Positions 55,418-64,000 of a DNA stretch of 64,000 nt are shown here, one piece after another; the stretch's first letter is position 1; each line of letters opens with the position of its first letter. Made by a program: the position numbers and the translations under genes. The DNA comes from Oscillospiraceae bacterium. Its GTDB lineage: Bacteria > Bacillota > Clostridia > Oscillospirales > Ruminococcaceae. The notes under the pieces were generated by a model. That model was given only the letters and a program-made list of their open reading frames with translations. It did no database searches and had not been told where the DNA came from. The stretch lies in NCBI GenBank assembly GCA_009777635.1, contig WRLK01000007.1, positions 1-64,000 of the forward strand, written 5' to 3'.

Positions 55418-56050
55418 ATGGACAAAAACAGGTTTGAGATTTTGGAAAAACAGATTAACAGGACGGTTGATGCGCTTCGAAAAAATAATTTTGACGCGCA
55501 CTATGTAAAAAACGTAAAAGAGCTTTTTAAAAAGCTGGATGAGATGGTAGCGGACGGCGCAAGCTGCACTGTAGGCGGTTCGATGACGCTGTTTGAAGCC
55601 GGAGTCATCGAATACATAAAAAGCCGCAAAATTCAGTATATTGACCGTTATGCCGAAAATGCCGACCCAGTACAGGTTTACCGCGACGCTTTGCACGCAG
55701 ATTATTATTTTACAAGCAGCAACGCAATAACACAGGCGGGAGAGCTTTACAATATGGATGGCAACGGCAACCGTGTGGCGGCGATTGTTTACGGGCCTAA
55801 AAAGGTTATCGTCATAGCCGGGTCCAACAAAATCGTTAAGGATTTAGAAGCGGCTGTAAAACGCAACAGGGAAATTGCCGCTCCCGCAAACGCAGTGCGG
55901 CTTAATAAGGATCTCCCATGCGGGAACACAGGCGTTTGTACCGATTGCAGAAGTCCGGGGCGGTTTTGCTGCCATGAGCTTATCAGCCATTATCAACAAA
56001 ACAAAGATCGTATTGCAGTGCTGATTTTGCCGGATTCTTACGGGTATTAA
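55418..56050 (+). CDS. LUD-domain protein (LutC/YkgG-like)
   Basis: 210 residues with the lactate-utilisation domain (FDAHYVKNVKELFKKLDEMV, TVGGSMTLFEAGVIEYIKSR, ADYYFTSSNAITQAGELYNMDGNGNRVAAI, GPKKVIVIAGSNKIV). A cysteine-rich C-terminal motif CGNTGVCTDCRSPGRFCC is typical of stand-alone LUD proteins of anaerobes. Not accompanied by lutAB; function unclear. TTGGAGGAA before the ATG. Confidence 0.88.
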   Translation: MDKNRFEILEKQINRTVDALRKNNFDAHYVKNVKELFKKLDEMVADGASCTVGGSMTLFEAGVIEYIKSRKIQYIDRYAENADPVQVYRDALHADYYFTSSNAITQAGELYNMDGNGNRVAAIVYGPKKVIVIAGSNKIVKDLEAAVKRNREIAAPANAVRLNKDLPCGNTGVCTDCRSPGRFCCHELISHYQQNKDRIAVLILPDSYGY

Positions 56051-56207
56051 TTGAGCGGCCGGCTTGAGCTGTCTTCAGGAAAAGGGGGACCTAAACCCGA
56101 AAACAGCCCCGCCGCAAACGCAAAAGCCCCAAATAAAAACGTACGCGCATAAAGGTGGTCAAACCCTTACACGCGCTATAAAATATAGCGGTATCACTTT
56201 CACCGAC

Positions 56208-56236
56208 TTGAAAAATTGAGGGGAGTGTGGTATAAT
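56208..56236 (+). promoter_or_regulatory. Strong promoter of the candidate small RNA
   Basis: TTGAAA, 17 bases, TATAAT. No start codon with a ribosome binding site follows within 150 bases. Confidence 0.75.
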
Positions 56237-56242
56237 TAGTCA

Positions 56243-56347
56243 GGTCGTGTGGAAGTGCAAGGGTGTTGGTGTTAAACGTTTGCCACCTTTGCCCGTCGTT
56301 GGTGGTTCGTTGCACCTTCGACGGCCATGCGGCCCTCTGTTTTTTTA
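56243..56347 (+). ncRNA. Candidate structured small RNA, about 105 nt
   Basis: Starts about 7 bases after a consensus promoter and ends in a 7-base T-run. GAAGTGCAA and TTGCACCTTC pair to close a long hairpin, with GTC/GAC outside and GGTG/CACC inside. Not SRP RNA (no GGAAGGAAGCA-type tip), and shorter than 6S or tmRNA. Identity unknown. Confidence 0.5.
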
Positions 56348-56413
56348 GGGCCTTTGTAATAAATATATCACTAATTTTTGGAAAAGTCAAGCGGGCTTGG
56401 CTTAATAAAAACA

Positions 56414-56460
56414 CCCCGGCAGGGCTCGATCAGCGGCCTTGCCGGGTATGCTTATTTTTA
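56414..56460 (+). terminator. Second terminator in the gap
   Basis: CCCGGCA / TGCCGGG closing a larger hairpin, then TATGCTTATTTTTAT. Confidence 0.7.
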
Positions 56461-56538
56461 TATAAAATAACAAATCAATTAAAATTTTTTAAGAATTTTC
56501 GATATCTGTTACGAATTATTGCGAAGTTTAAATTTTAC

Positions 56539-56566
56539 TTGACATGTATCCAAATCCTGCTATAAT
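56539..56566 (+). promoter_or_regulatory. Promoter of the second MalEFG-type operon
   Basis: TTGACA, 16 bases, TATAAT, about 45 bases before the binding-protein start: consensus at both hexamers. Confidence 0.8.
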
Positions 56567-56610
56567 AGGTACGAATACCCAAATCAAATTGACCTAAGGG
56601 AGGAAAAACT

Positions 56611-58032
56611 ATGAAAAAAGGCATAAAATCGACTATTGGGGTACTCATTGCACTTACGATGTTGCTCGGTACAATCGGTTGCGGCGGCAGTCCGGCTCCG
56701 GCGGCGGAATCCGCTCCGGCAGCGGAATCAGCCCCGGCGGCGGAATCAGCTCCGGCACCGGCGTCTGACCAAGAAGAAATAATTGAGCTGCGGGTATTAA
56801 ATTATATTGACTTGTCCCAAGCGGGCTCCGTGGAAGAGCTCGATGTAATTTGGGCGGCCTTTGACGCGGCTCACCCGAACATCAGAGTGATAAGGGAAGA
56901 TGAATTTGAAGAACCCTTTCATTTTTCCGTAGAAGCTTATGCTGCCGCGGGTACGCTTCCCGACCTCATATATGTATGGCCGTCGGGGCGTTCCACCACG
57001 CTTCATACGCAGCGTCTGCTCAAAGACCTGGCTCCGCTTGCCGCGCGTGACGGGCTTGCCTCCGACTATCTTCCGTTAGCGCTTGACCCCTCCGGCCAGG
57101 TAGCGGGTTATCTTGCGATGATTCCCCAAGGCATAACCGCAACCAACGCATTCTATGTAAACACAGAAGTGCTCAGCGCCGCAGGGCTTGAGCCCGCCAA
57201 GAGTTATTCCGAGATGGTGGCTCAGGTTCCGACGCTTCGCGCTGCCGGTTATGACACGATCCTGATGCCCAACCAATCCACATGGGTTATGCAGTCCTGC
57301 CTGTTCTCCCTGGTAGTCGGACGCTTTATGGGAGAAGACTGGGATCAGCGGATACTTTCAGGCGCGACCGATTTTAACGACCCTGATTTTATCGCGGCCT
57401 TAGACTTTATCAAACAAATGTACGGCGACGGCGTGCTGCCTCAGTCGTCGCTTGCTCTCGATTACGGCGAAGGCCCGGGACTCTTTGCCACGAATACCGC
57501 CGCGTACTATATTGACGGCGACTGGCGCGTGGGCGCGTTCATAACCGACTCCACCACCGGCGAGGCTTTGATTGATCCTGCAAGACAAAATGATTTCTTC
57601 ATCACCGTTTTCCCCGATATTGATGTTCCCGGCGTAAAATTCAACAGATCCAACTCGGCTGTACTCGGTACCGGCTGGGGAATGAACGCGAACATTGAAG
57701 ACGGCTCCGACAAGCTGGAGGCTGCATGGACGCTGCTGAAATGGCTTGTAGGCAAAGACGTCCAAACCTTCAGGCTCCGCTTAGGAGGCATTTCCACTCC
57801 TTCCAGAACAGATATTGACATGGCTTCTCTGCCTTTGGAGCCCCTGCAGGTGTCATTGGCCAATCTTGGCAACGAATACGACATAGCGACTGTGGTTGTC
57901 GACGGCGTTTTTGAAGGCCCTGTATATACGCCGCTAAACGACGGGCTTCAGGCTCTTGGCTTGGGAACCCAGACCTCGGCACAGGTGGCGGAGCTCACAC
58001 AGGCTGCCTTTGAAGCGTGGAAAGCCGAATAA
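56611..58032 (+). CDS. ABC transporter substrate-binding lipoprotein (family 1)
   Basis: 473 residues. Signal sequence with lipobox (LLGTIGC), a repetitive APAAES linker, and a family 1 binding fold (VLNYIDLSQAGSVEELDVIWAAFDAAHPNIRVIRE, AAGTLPDLIYVWPSG, AGYLAMIPQGITATNAFYVNTEVLSAAGLEPAKSYSEMVAQV, LLKWLVGKDVQTFRL). Receptor for the two permeases that follow. GGGAGG before the ATG. Confidence 0.93.
   Translation: MKKGIKSTIGVLIALTMLLGTIGCGGSPAPAAESAPAAESAPAAESAPAPASDQEEIIELRVLNYIDLSQAGSVEELDVIWAAFDAAHPNIRVIREDEFEEPFHFSVEAYAAAGTLPDLIYVWPSGRSTTLHTQRLLKDLAPLAARDGLASDYLPLALDPSGQVAGYLAMIPQGITATNAFYVNTEVLSAAGLEPAKSYSEMVAQVPTLRAAGYDTILMPNQSTWVMQSCLFSLVVGRFMGEDWDQRILSGATDFNDPDFIAALDFIKQMYGDGVLPQSSLALDYGEGPGLFATNTAAYYIDGDWRVGAFITDSTTGEALIDPARQNDFFITVFPDIDVPGVKFNRSNSAVLGTGWGMNANIEDGSDKLEAAWTLLKWLVGKDVQTFRLRLGGISTPSRTDIDMASLPLEPLQVSLANLGNEYDIATVVVDGVFEGPVYTPLNDGLQALGLGTQTSAQVAELTQAAFEAWKAE
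56692..56760 (+). repeat. Short tandem repeat in the lipoprotein linker
   Basis: About three and a half units of an 18-base repeat, GCTCCGGCAGCGGAATCA and variants, encoding APAAES. Lies just after the lipobox. Confidence 0.85.
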
Positions 58033-58078
58033 TCATCAGTAAAGCAGAATAAAAGAATTGTGACGGGGGTAAGGCCAC

Positions 58079-58981
58079 ATGACCGATAAAGGTGAAAAGC
58101 TTTTTTCATATATAGTACTGGCGATGCCGGCAGTGCTTATCTACTTTGCGGTAGTGGCCTTTCCAACCGTCTTTTCAGTTCTGTTAAGCTTTACCGATTA
58201 CAACGGCGGCAAAATTTTTGGAAACCCCGACATACAATTTGTCGGCCTTAAAAGTTACATATGGATGTTTACCGAACCTACCGGAAACTTTTATACTTCG
58301 CTTAAAAATAATATGCTCATCGTCGGCGTATCCGTATTTGGTCAGATTCCCCTTGGGTTTATTCTGGCCTATGTCCTTTCCAGGAAGCTGATAACAAGAG
58401 GGAACAAGGTTTTTCAGACGATGATTTACCTGCCCAATATTATATCGCCGATCATCATTGGCGTACTCTTCAGGGCTTTTATTATCAGCCCTCACTCGGT
58501 GTACATGGAAATAGTCCGCTTATTCAATCCAAACGCTGAATTTGCGATCGGCACAAGGCCGATGGTTCCGGTATTATTTGTAATTCTCTGGATGTTTACC
58601 GGATTTTACATGATTATTTTTCTTGCACATATGCAGCGTATAGACCCTTGCATTATTGAAGCCGCCAGAATTGACGGCGCGAAAGAAAGCAAGATTCTAA
58701 GGCACATTATCTTACCCTCGATGACCGGCGAGATCGTAACGTGCGCGATACTTGCCATTTCCGGTTCATTGAGGACCTTTGACCTGATTTACGGTATGAC
58801 AAGCGGCGGCCCGGCGGGCCAGACAAAAGTGCTTTCGCTTTTCATGTACGAATCGGCGTTTCAGGGGGCGGCGAATTATCCTTTGGCCAATGCGATTTCC
58901 ACTGTTATGGTTCTCATCAGCATCGCGCTGATCCTTATTACCCGGCAAGTGGGTAAATCTTTTAACAGGGGGGAGGCGTAA
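58079..58981 (+). CDS. ABC transporter permease (MalF/UgpA type)
   Basis: 300 residues, six hydrophobic segments, EAA loop IIEAARIDGAKESKILRHIILPSMTGEIV, and GMTSGGPAGQTKVLSLFMYESAF near the end. GGGGGTAAGG before the ATG. Confidence 0.92.
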   Translation: MTDKGEKLFSYIVLAMPAVLIYFAVVAFPTVFSVLLSFTDYNGGKIFGNPDIQFVGLKSYIWMFTEPTGNFYTSLKNNMLIVGVSVFGQIPLGFILAYVLSRKLITRGNKVFQTMIYLPNIISPIIIGVLFRAFIISPHSVYMEIVRLFNPNAEFAIGTRPMVPVLFVILWMFTGFYMIIFLAHMQRIDPCIIEAARIDGAKESKILRHIILPSMTGEIVTCAILAISGSLRTFDLIYGMTSGGPAGQTKVLSLFMYESAFQGAANYPLANAISTVMVLISIALILITRQVGKSFNRGEA

Positions 58982-58985
58982 GGCC

Positions 58986-59828
58986 ATGGACAGAAGAAGC
59001 ATTTCTCCCGTTACAAAAACAATCGTCTATGTAATAATGATTACATTTACCGTTTTGGCGATCTATCCGATCTTTTGGCTTATAATCCAATCCTTCAAAT
59101 CAAATCAGGTTTACCTTCGGACCAGCAAGCTGTCAATGCCCGCGGAATGGTTTTTTGGCAACTATCCGTTTATCTGGAACCAGGTGGGGTTCAGCAGCTT
59201 CTTTACAAACAGTATGATTTACTCTATTACTACAGTTATTGTGGTGGTAGTATTAGCCAATATGGCGGGATTTGCCTTCGCCAAGCTGCAGTATAAGATT
59301 ACAAAAGTGCTTCACGGTCTTTTCATCATCGGCATTCTGCTTACGATCCAGTCGATTTTGATACCCCTCTTTTTGATGGTTAATGCGGTGGGGCTTCATA
59401 ATACCCGGATTGGAGTGCTGATTCCATACATAGGGCTGGGTCTTCCAATGGGGGTATACTTGTTTACCGATTTTATAAAAAAAGGTATTCCCAACGAATT
59501 GATTGAATCGGCCAAGATTGACGGGGCAAGCTTTATAAGGATTTTCGCAAGGATTGTCTTTCCGATGTGCGCCCCTGTTTCGGTAACGCTTGCGATTATT
59601 ACCTTTACCGCAACATGGAACGAATTTATTTTAATGAATCTCTTAACGGCCGGCGACAGGTACAAATCAATTCCCGCGGCGGTCGGACGCTTCGCCGGCG
59701 CTCTGGGCTCGGATTATGGAAAGCTGTTTACGTCCCTGTCGCTGTCTATCATTCCGCTTTTAATTTTTTATTTGATTTTTAGAAATCAGATTACAAAGGG
59801 AGTCGCGGCCGGTGCGGTAAAAGGCTAG
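58986..59828 (+). CDS. ABC transporter permease (MalG/UgpE type)
   Basis: 280 residues, six hydrophobic segments, EAA loop NELIESAKIDGASFIRIFARIVFPMCAPV, and TWNEFILMNLLTAGDRYKSIPAAV. GGGGGAGG before the ATG, four bases after the previous gene. Again no ATPase in the operon. Confidence 0.92.
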   Translation: MDRRSISPVTKTIVYVIMITFTVLAIYPIFWLIIQSFKSNQVYLRTSKLSMPAEWFFGNYPFIWNQVGFSSFFTNSMIYSITTVIVVVVLANMAGFAFAKLQYKITKVLHGLFIIGILLTIQSILIPLFLMVNAVGLHNTRIGVLIPYIGLGLPMGVYLFTDFIKKGIPNELIESAKIDGASFIRIFARIVFPMCAPVSVTLAIITFTATWNEFILMNLLTAGDRYKSIPAAVGRFAGALGSDYGKLFTSLSLSIIPLLIFYLIFRNQITKGVAAGAVKG

Positions 59829-59936
59829 AGCTTCCTCCAACAAAATATAAAGCCGCGTGCTTTTGAAAAACAGTCCCAGGGCTGTTTTTCCATGTCCACC
59901 ATCATATCTGTTTTGAAGAAAGGGATTGTCATAAAC

Positions 59937-61871
59937 ATGGAATGGCGTATTGAACAGTGCGAGAAAAGCCAAACGGTCGAATTTGCCGCTTGGGAGCTGG
60001 CAAAATATCTTGGTAAAATGGACCCCAATATTTTTGTAGCCGTCCTGAAGCCGGAAAAGCAGGGGCAATTGAGCGGCACACTAAAACTTCAGGTAGGGGA
60101 TTATGACGGGAAGCTTGTTAAGGTTAACGATCCCAATCTGGATGATGCGTATTATATCGACGTGGTAAGCGGGCGCGGCGTTATTGCCGGTACAAATGAG
60201 CGCAGTGTGTTGTTCGGCGTGTACCGGTTTTTGCGGGAGCTGGGCTGCCGCTGGCTACGCCCGGGGGATGGCGGGGAAATCATTCCGCAAAAGGACGTTT
60301 CAAGCTGTTCGGTCCGTTGCGGCGAAGCGGCTTCTTACCGGCACAGGGGAGTGTGCATTGAAGGAGCTTGTTCTTTCGCGCATGTGGCCGACATGGTCGA
60401 CTGGCTGCCTAAAATCGGAATGAACGCGTATTTCAATCAGTTTACAGTTCCTTTTACATTTTTTGATCAATGGTATCAGCATACGGGTAACCCCTATATG
60501 CAGCCGGAGCCCGTGTCCGTGGAGGAGGTTCGCGCTATGGTGAACACTCATATCCACGGGATTAGGAAAAGGGGAATGCTTTATCACGCCACCGGGCATG
60601 GCTGGACCTGCGAGCCTCTGGGAATAGAAGGCAATAGCTGGGATGAAAAAGATTATTTCGTGCCTGACGGCATACAGGAGCTGTTCGCCCTTGTAAACGG
60701 AGAAAGAAGCCTTTTCGGAGGGATTCCCCTAAACACCAATCTCTGTTATTCGAATCAAGAGGTTCAGCAGCGTATCGTTTCCGCCATTGTTGATTATTGC
60801 CGCAGCCACAATGAGGTGGATTATCTGCATTTTTGGCTGGCGGATGAAATGAACAACCACTGCGAATGTGAGCGCTGCCAAGAGGCGGTCCCTGCCGATT
60901 TTTATGTTCGCATGCTCAATGAAATTGACCGGCGGTTAACAAAAGAAAAGATTGAAACCAAAATCGTTTTCCTTATTTACTATGACCTGCTGTGGGAGCC
61001 ACAAGTTGAACGGCTTAAAAATCAGGATCGTTTTGTCCTCATGTTCGCCCCAATCTCACGCACATATTCCGCATCCTTTTGTAAGGCGGATGAGGAGCGG
61101 CCCGAAAAATTAGAACCCTACGCGCGAAATAAACTGATTATGCCCAAGAGGGTTGAAGACAACATCAAACGCTTAAATGCCTGGCAGGATCAGTTCTCAG
61201 GGGACAGCTTTATTTATGACTACCATCTAATCTGGCCGTCCCTCTACGATCTTGGCGGATACATCACGGCTAAGGTTTTGTTTAACGATATGAAGGAATT
61301 AGGGGCGCTTGGCTTAAACGGCATGATAAGCTGCCAGATGCAGCGGGTATTCCTGCCCACCGGCCTTAGCATGTATGCGATGGCCGAGGCCCTTTGGAAC
61401 AAGAACTTACAGTTTGAAGAGGTCGCAGCCGGGTATTATGCAGACCTTTTCGGCGGGCATGGAGAAAAAATACACGCCTATTTAAAAAATCTGTCCTGTT
61501 TATGCGAGCCGTCATACCTGTCCGGAGAAAAGCCCGCGGTCAGCGAAGAATGCGCGCTGAAATTTTCAAAAATCATAAGCGTTGTAAATGAAATGATGCC
61601 TTTCCTTTTTGAATCGCTTGAAAGGGAGTGCAATCCATGCCGGAAAAAGACGTGGTCCTCGCTTGTTATACACGGGCAGCTATGCATCTATATGGCGAAT
61701 ACCCTTACCCAAAGCGCCGAAGGGAATTTTAAGCAGGCTATGAAACACTGGGAAGCCACGAAAGATTATCTGAACCGGATGGAGCCCGATATCCATGAAT
61801 TGTTTGACGTGCGGTACTTTAACAAATTAATCGATCGGGCGTTTGACAGGATTGCAGACATTCAGGCGTGA
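59937..61871 (+). CDS. DUF4838 domain protein, putative glycoside hydrolase
   Basis: 644 residues, cytoplasmic (no signal peptide). The N-terminus (about 1-120) resembles the alpha-glucuronidase-type leading domain (AAWELAKYLGKM, GVIAGTNERSVLFGVYRFLRELGCRWLRPG). A catalytic-barrel-like middle follows, of the DUF4838 family (YRHRGVCIEGACSF, LHFWLADEMNNHCECERC, FVLMFAPISRTYSASF). The aspartate-glutamate pair in WLADEMNN is a possible catalytic site. The track opens at 59892; the ATG at 59937 has AAAGGG upstream. Probably splits an imported glycoside; substrate unknown. Confidence 0.75.
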   Translation: MEWRIEQCEKSQTVEFAAWELAKYLGKMDPNIFVAVLKPEKQGQLSGTLKLQVGDYDGKLVKVNDPNLDDAYYIDVVSGRGVIAGTNERSVLFGVYRFLRELGCRWLRPGDGGEIIPQKDVSSCSVRCGEAASYRHRGVCIEGACSFAHVADMVDWLPKIGMNAYFNQFTVPFTFFDQWYQHTGNPYMQPEPVSVEEVRAMVNTHIHGIRKRGMLYHATGHGWTCEPLGIEGNSWDEKDYFVPDGIQELFALVNGERSLFGGIPLNTNLCYSNQEVQQRIVSAIVDYCRSHNEVDYLHFWLADEMNNHCECERCQEAVPADFYVRMLNEIDRRLTKEKIETKIVFLIYYDLLWEPQVERLKNQDRFVLMFAPISRTYSASFCKADEERPEKLEPYARNKLIMPKRVEDNIKRLNAWQDQFSGDSFIYDYHLIWPSLYDLGGYITAKVLFNDMKELGALGLNGMISCQMQRVFLPTGLSMYAMAEALWNKNLQFEEVAAGYYADLFGGHGEKIHAYLKNLSCLCEPSYLSGEKPAVSEECALKFSKIISVVNEMMPFLFESLERECNPCRKKTWSSLVIHGQLCIYMANTLTQSAEGNFKQAMKHWEATKDYLNRMEPDIHELFDVRYFNKLIDRAFDRIADIQA

Positions 61872-62000
61872 TTGATTTCGCTTGGCAAAGACGACAGGTT
61901 CCGGCGTCAAATTTGTGCGGAAAAAAGACCGTCCATACGCCGTGCAGGGGTTAGTGGACAGGTCTGCTGATCATATCATATTAAGGCGGGGGACGGATTC

Positions 62001-63290
62001 ATGAACGGATTAAAGGCGGCGATTATCGGTGCGGGAAGCACATACACCCCGGAGCTTATTGACGGTTTTATCGAAAGGCGTAAAAGCCTCAATTTCGAAG
62101 AGATTTACCTGATGGACATCGACCGCGCAAGGCTCGATGTGATAGGGGGGCTTGCCAAAAGGATGCTGTCGGCAAAGGGCGCCGGCTCCCAGGTTGTCTT
62201 AACCACGGATTTGGACGAAGCGATTAAGGGCGCCGATTACATATTTGCGCAAATCCGCGCGGGCGGGATGCAGTCGCGAATCCGCGATGAAAAAATCCCG
62301 CTCAAATACGGGCTTCTCGGTCAGGAGACGACGGGCGCGGGCGGATTCATGAACGCGCTGCGGACAGTTCCCGTCATGCTTAAAATCGCCCGGCGCATTG
62401 AAAAGCTTGCGCCGGGCGCGTGGCTTATCAACTTCTCAAACCCCTCCGGCATTATCGCGCAGGCGCTGAATGATCACACGAAAGTAAAAACCATCGGCCT
62501 TTGCAACAATCCTGTAAATATGCTCGCGGGCATCGAAAAAGCGCTTGGCAGGCGGGATTTTGACTACGATTATGTCGGGATCAATCATTTAAGCTGGATC
62601 ACGTCGGTCATCCTCGACGGGAAAGAAATGATTCAGGATTTATATTCAGGCGGCGCCGTTTCGATGAAGAACATACCCGACCTTGATTTTGACAGGGAGC
62701 TTTTAAAGGCCGTTCCTGCCATACCGTGCGGATATCTCAGCTATTATTACCTGCGAGACGAGCAGATTAAAAAATGTATGGAGGCTGAAAAATCCCGCGG
62801 CGAAATCTGCATGGAGCTTGAAGCCGGGCTGATGGAGCAGTACGCAAGCCAAGAGCTTCATAAAAAGCCGGAGGAGCTGTCACAGCGCGGCGGCGCGCTT
62901 TATTCGACCGCGGCGGTATCGGTGGCGGACGCCATCGAAAACGACAAAAACGAGCATCATGTCGTAAACGTTGTAAATAACGGCTCGCTTCCTTTTTTGG
63001 ACGATAACGACGTCGCCGAGGTAAAGTGCGTGGTCGGTAAAAACGGCGCCGCGCCCGTTCCGGTGAGAGCTGCGCAAAACGAATATATCATGGGGATTTT
63101 AAAAGCGGTGAAAGCGTATGAGAGGCTTGCGGTCAAAGCGGCTGTAAATAGCTGCTACACAAGCGCGCTCACCGCTTTGATGGCGCATCCGCTTGTCGGC
63201 GATTACCGCCGCGCAAAGGCCGTGCTCGACGATATGCTTGAGCAAAACCGTGAATTTGTAACGCTTTCGGCAAGAGAGGGAGAATCATGA
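62001..63290 (+). CDS. GH4 family 6-phospho-glycosidase
   Basis: 429 residues, NAD+- and metal-dependent glycoside hydrolase of family 4, similar to 6-phospho-beta-glucosidases. NAD motif AAIIGAGSTYTPELIDGF, QIRAGGMQSRIRDEKIPLKYGLLGQETTGAGGF, the metal cysteine in GLCNNPVNM and histidine in GINHLSW. Cleaves a 6-phosphorylated disaccharide by an oxidation-elimination mechanism. No PTS is near, so the phosphate must come from a kinase, possibly the next gene. Stop overlaps that gene's start. Confidence 0.93.
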   Translation: MNGLKAAIIGAGSTYTPELIDGFIERRKSLNFEEIYLMDIDRARLDVIGGLAKRMLSAKGAGSQVVLTTDLDEAIKGADYIFAQIRAGGMQSRIRDEKIPLKYGLLGQETTGAGGFMNALRTVPVMLKIARRIEKLAPGAWLINFSNPSGIIAQALNDHTKVKTIGLCNNPVNMLAGIEKALGRRDFDYDYVGINHLSWITSVILDGKEMIQDLYSGGAVSMKNIPDLDFDRELLKAVPAIPCGYLSYYYLRDEQIKKCMEAEKSRGEICMELEAGLMEQYASQELHKKPEELSQRGGALYSTAAVSVADAIENDKNEHHVVNVVNNGSLPFLDDNDVAEVKCVVGKNGAAPVPVRAAQNEYIMGILKAVKAYERLAVKAAVNSCYTSALTALMAHPLVGDYRRAKAVLDDMLEQNREFVTLSAREGES

Positions 63291-64000
63291 GCCGCTATGT
63301 GATGGCAATTGACGGCGGCAGCACAAAAAGCCATCTCGCTATTTTCAAGCACGACGCCGGCCTTGTTGCGTTCGGCTCGTGGGGGCCGCTCAACCATGAG
63401 GTCTTGCCCGGTTCATTCGTTCAGCTTGAAAAGGAGCTTCACGAGTTTTTCAGCAAAACGGCCAAACCGCACGGCATAAAGCCGGAAGATATAACCTATG
63501 CCGTTTTAGGGATCAGCGGCGTTGATACGAAAGAACAGCACCGTATCATTTCAGGCATGCTCAAAAAGCTTGGGTTTGCGCGGTTTACACTTTGCAACGA
63601 CTCGTATCTCGGAATTGCGGCGGCCTGCCCGGATAACACGGGAGTTTGCGCGATTAACGGAAGCGGATGTACGATAGCCGGGATTAACGCGGCGGGTAAA
63701 ATGCTGCAAATCGGTGGCATCGGCGAGCTTTCAGGGGACCTTGGCGGCTCTTCGCAAATCAGCAACAGATTGCTTGGCGCGGTATACGGGGCGCTGTTTC
63801 GCGGGGGCGAGCCCACCGCGCTCACCCAGCCTGTTCTAAAGGCCATTGGCGCAAACAGCAAATACGACTATGCCGACGCCATTTCCGCAAGACTTGCGGA
63901 TGGAAACTGCATACAGGGCATAAACCGGCTGCTGTTTGAGTATTCAGACGACGGCGTGGCGCAGCGGCTGCTTTCGGATATCGCGCAAAACTACGCGGGC
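63287..64000 (+). CDS. BadF/BadG-type kinase (N-acetylglucosamine kinase-like), cut by window end
   Basis: 238 codons are present of about 310. ASKHA fold of the BadF/BadG/BcrA/BcrD ATPase family, to which eukaryotic-type GlcNAc kinases belong: MSRYVMAIDGGSTKSHLAIF, YAVLGISGVDTKEQH, NDSYLGIAAACPDNTGVCAINGSGCTIAG, GELSGDLGGSSQISNRLLGAVYGALFRGGEPT. Starts at the ATGA overlap with GH4, after AGAGGGAG. Not in the ORF track because it runs off the window. Confidence 0.88.
   Translation, partial: MSRYVMAIDGGSTKSHLAIFKHDAGLVAFGSWGPLNHEVLPGSFVQLEKELHEFFSKTAKPHGIKPEDITYAVLGISGVDTKEQHRIISGMLKKLGFARFTLCNDSYLGIAAACPDNTGVCAINGSGCTIAGINAAGKMLQIGGIGELSGDLGGSSQISNRLLGAVYGALFRGGEPTALTQPVLKAIGANSKYDYADAISARLADGNCIQGINRLLFEYSDDGVAQRLLSDIAQNYAG

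Larger units (their letters stand above)
56051..56610. other. Gene-free region with a promoter-terminator transcription unit
   Basis: 560 bases without a convincing protein gene. It contains a strong promoter at 56208, a structured stretch ending in seven T's at 56346 (candidate small RNA), a second terminator at 56414-56460, and the promoter of the next operon at 56539. Reading frames on the minus strand have no ribosome binding site and are shadows of the structure. Confidence 0.65.

Noticed and set aside
56091-56414. 107-residue minus-strand ORF over the candidate small RNA
   Set aside because: No ribosome binding site and it spans a promoter and terminator on the other strand; better explained as antisense of a structured RNA.

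Overview
The window looks like the replication-origin region plus flanking accessory loci of an anaerobic, spore-forming member of the Clostridia (Firmicutes), probably an uncultured Oscillospirales/Christensenellales-type gut lineage. The reasons are the classical rpmH-rnpA-yidD-yidC-jag block divergent from dnaA-dnaN-yaaA-recF-remB-gyrB-gyrA, sporulation genes (spoVAC-spoVAD-spoVAE and a spoIIQ-like gene), pyruvate:ferredoxin oxidoreductase, strong AGGAGG ribosome binding sites, many TTG/GTG starts and moderate GC with an AT-rich origin. The taxonomic placement is inference; the gene content is read from the sequence.

Layout. 0-7.7 kb: nifJ (cut by the window start), a CorC-type CBS membrane protein, proB, a GNAT acetyltransferase, proA and a membrane-anchored unknown. 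7.8-15.6 kb: a ribose/galactose-type ABC importer (ATPase, permease, lipoprotein) followed by a YesN-type regulator, a YesM-type kinase with almost no external domain, and a tandem ABC ATPase whose nucleotide-binding motifs are all lost. 15.7-18.7 kb (minus): jag, yidC, yidD, rnpA, rpmH. 18.7-29.7 kb: dnaA, a candidate oriC with a DnaA-trio, dnaN, yaaA, recF, remB, gyrB, two small enzymes, a repeat-rich gap with a second copy of the gyrA 5' end, and gyrA. 29.6-31.8 kb (minus): a small charged protein and spoVAE-spoVAD-spoVAC with a perfect parS-like palindrome between spoVAD and spoVAC. 31.9-33.5 kb: a TauE/SafE exporter split into two half genes and spoIIQ. 33.7-39.6 kb (minus): an ABM-like protein, a lipoprotein, a CBM9-like protein, argS, DUF1934, murI, ddl. 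39.7-42.1 kb: rpmG-secE-nusG-rplK-rplA. 42.2-54.1 kb: ridA, then a GntR-controlled catabolic cluster. 54.2-64 kb: nagA (minus), a LUD-domain gene, a promoter-terminator unit that looks like a small RNA gene, and a second sugar locus (lipoprotein, two permeases, DUF4838 protein, GH4 glycosidase, BadF-type kinase cut by the window end).

How the parts fit. Three ABC importers with their own kinases, isomerases and hydrolases point to a carbohydrate scavenger; nagA, the BadF-type kinase and GH4 suggest N-acetylated or phosphorylated amino-sugar glycosides. The 42.9-54.1 kb cluster joins sugar import (SBP, two permeases), a TIM-barrel epimerase, a SIS protein and an FGGY kinase with an M20 hydrolase, a metallo-beta-lactamase-fold protein, a PLP lyase of the threonine-synthase type and an SDR. 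That is an unusual mix, best explained by a sugar joined to an acyl or amino-acid part. The most novel candidate is the two-component operon at 11.5-15.6 kb, where a degenerate ABC ATPase is translationally coupled to a kinase lacking an external sensor. The window is also rich in structured repeats: a shared leader before dnaN and gyrB, three copies of a GTTCAT hairpin, two copies of a GC-rich repeat, and inverted repeats around proA.
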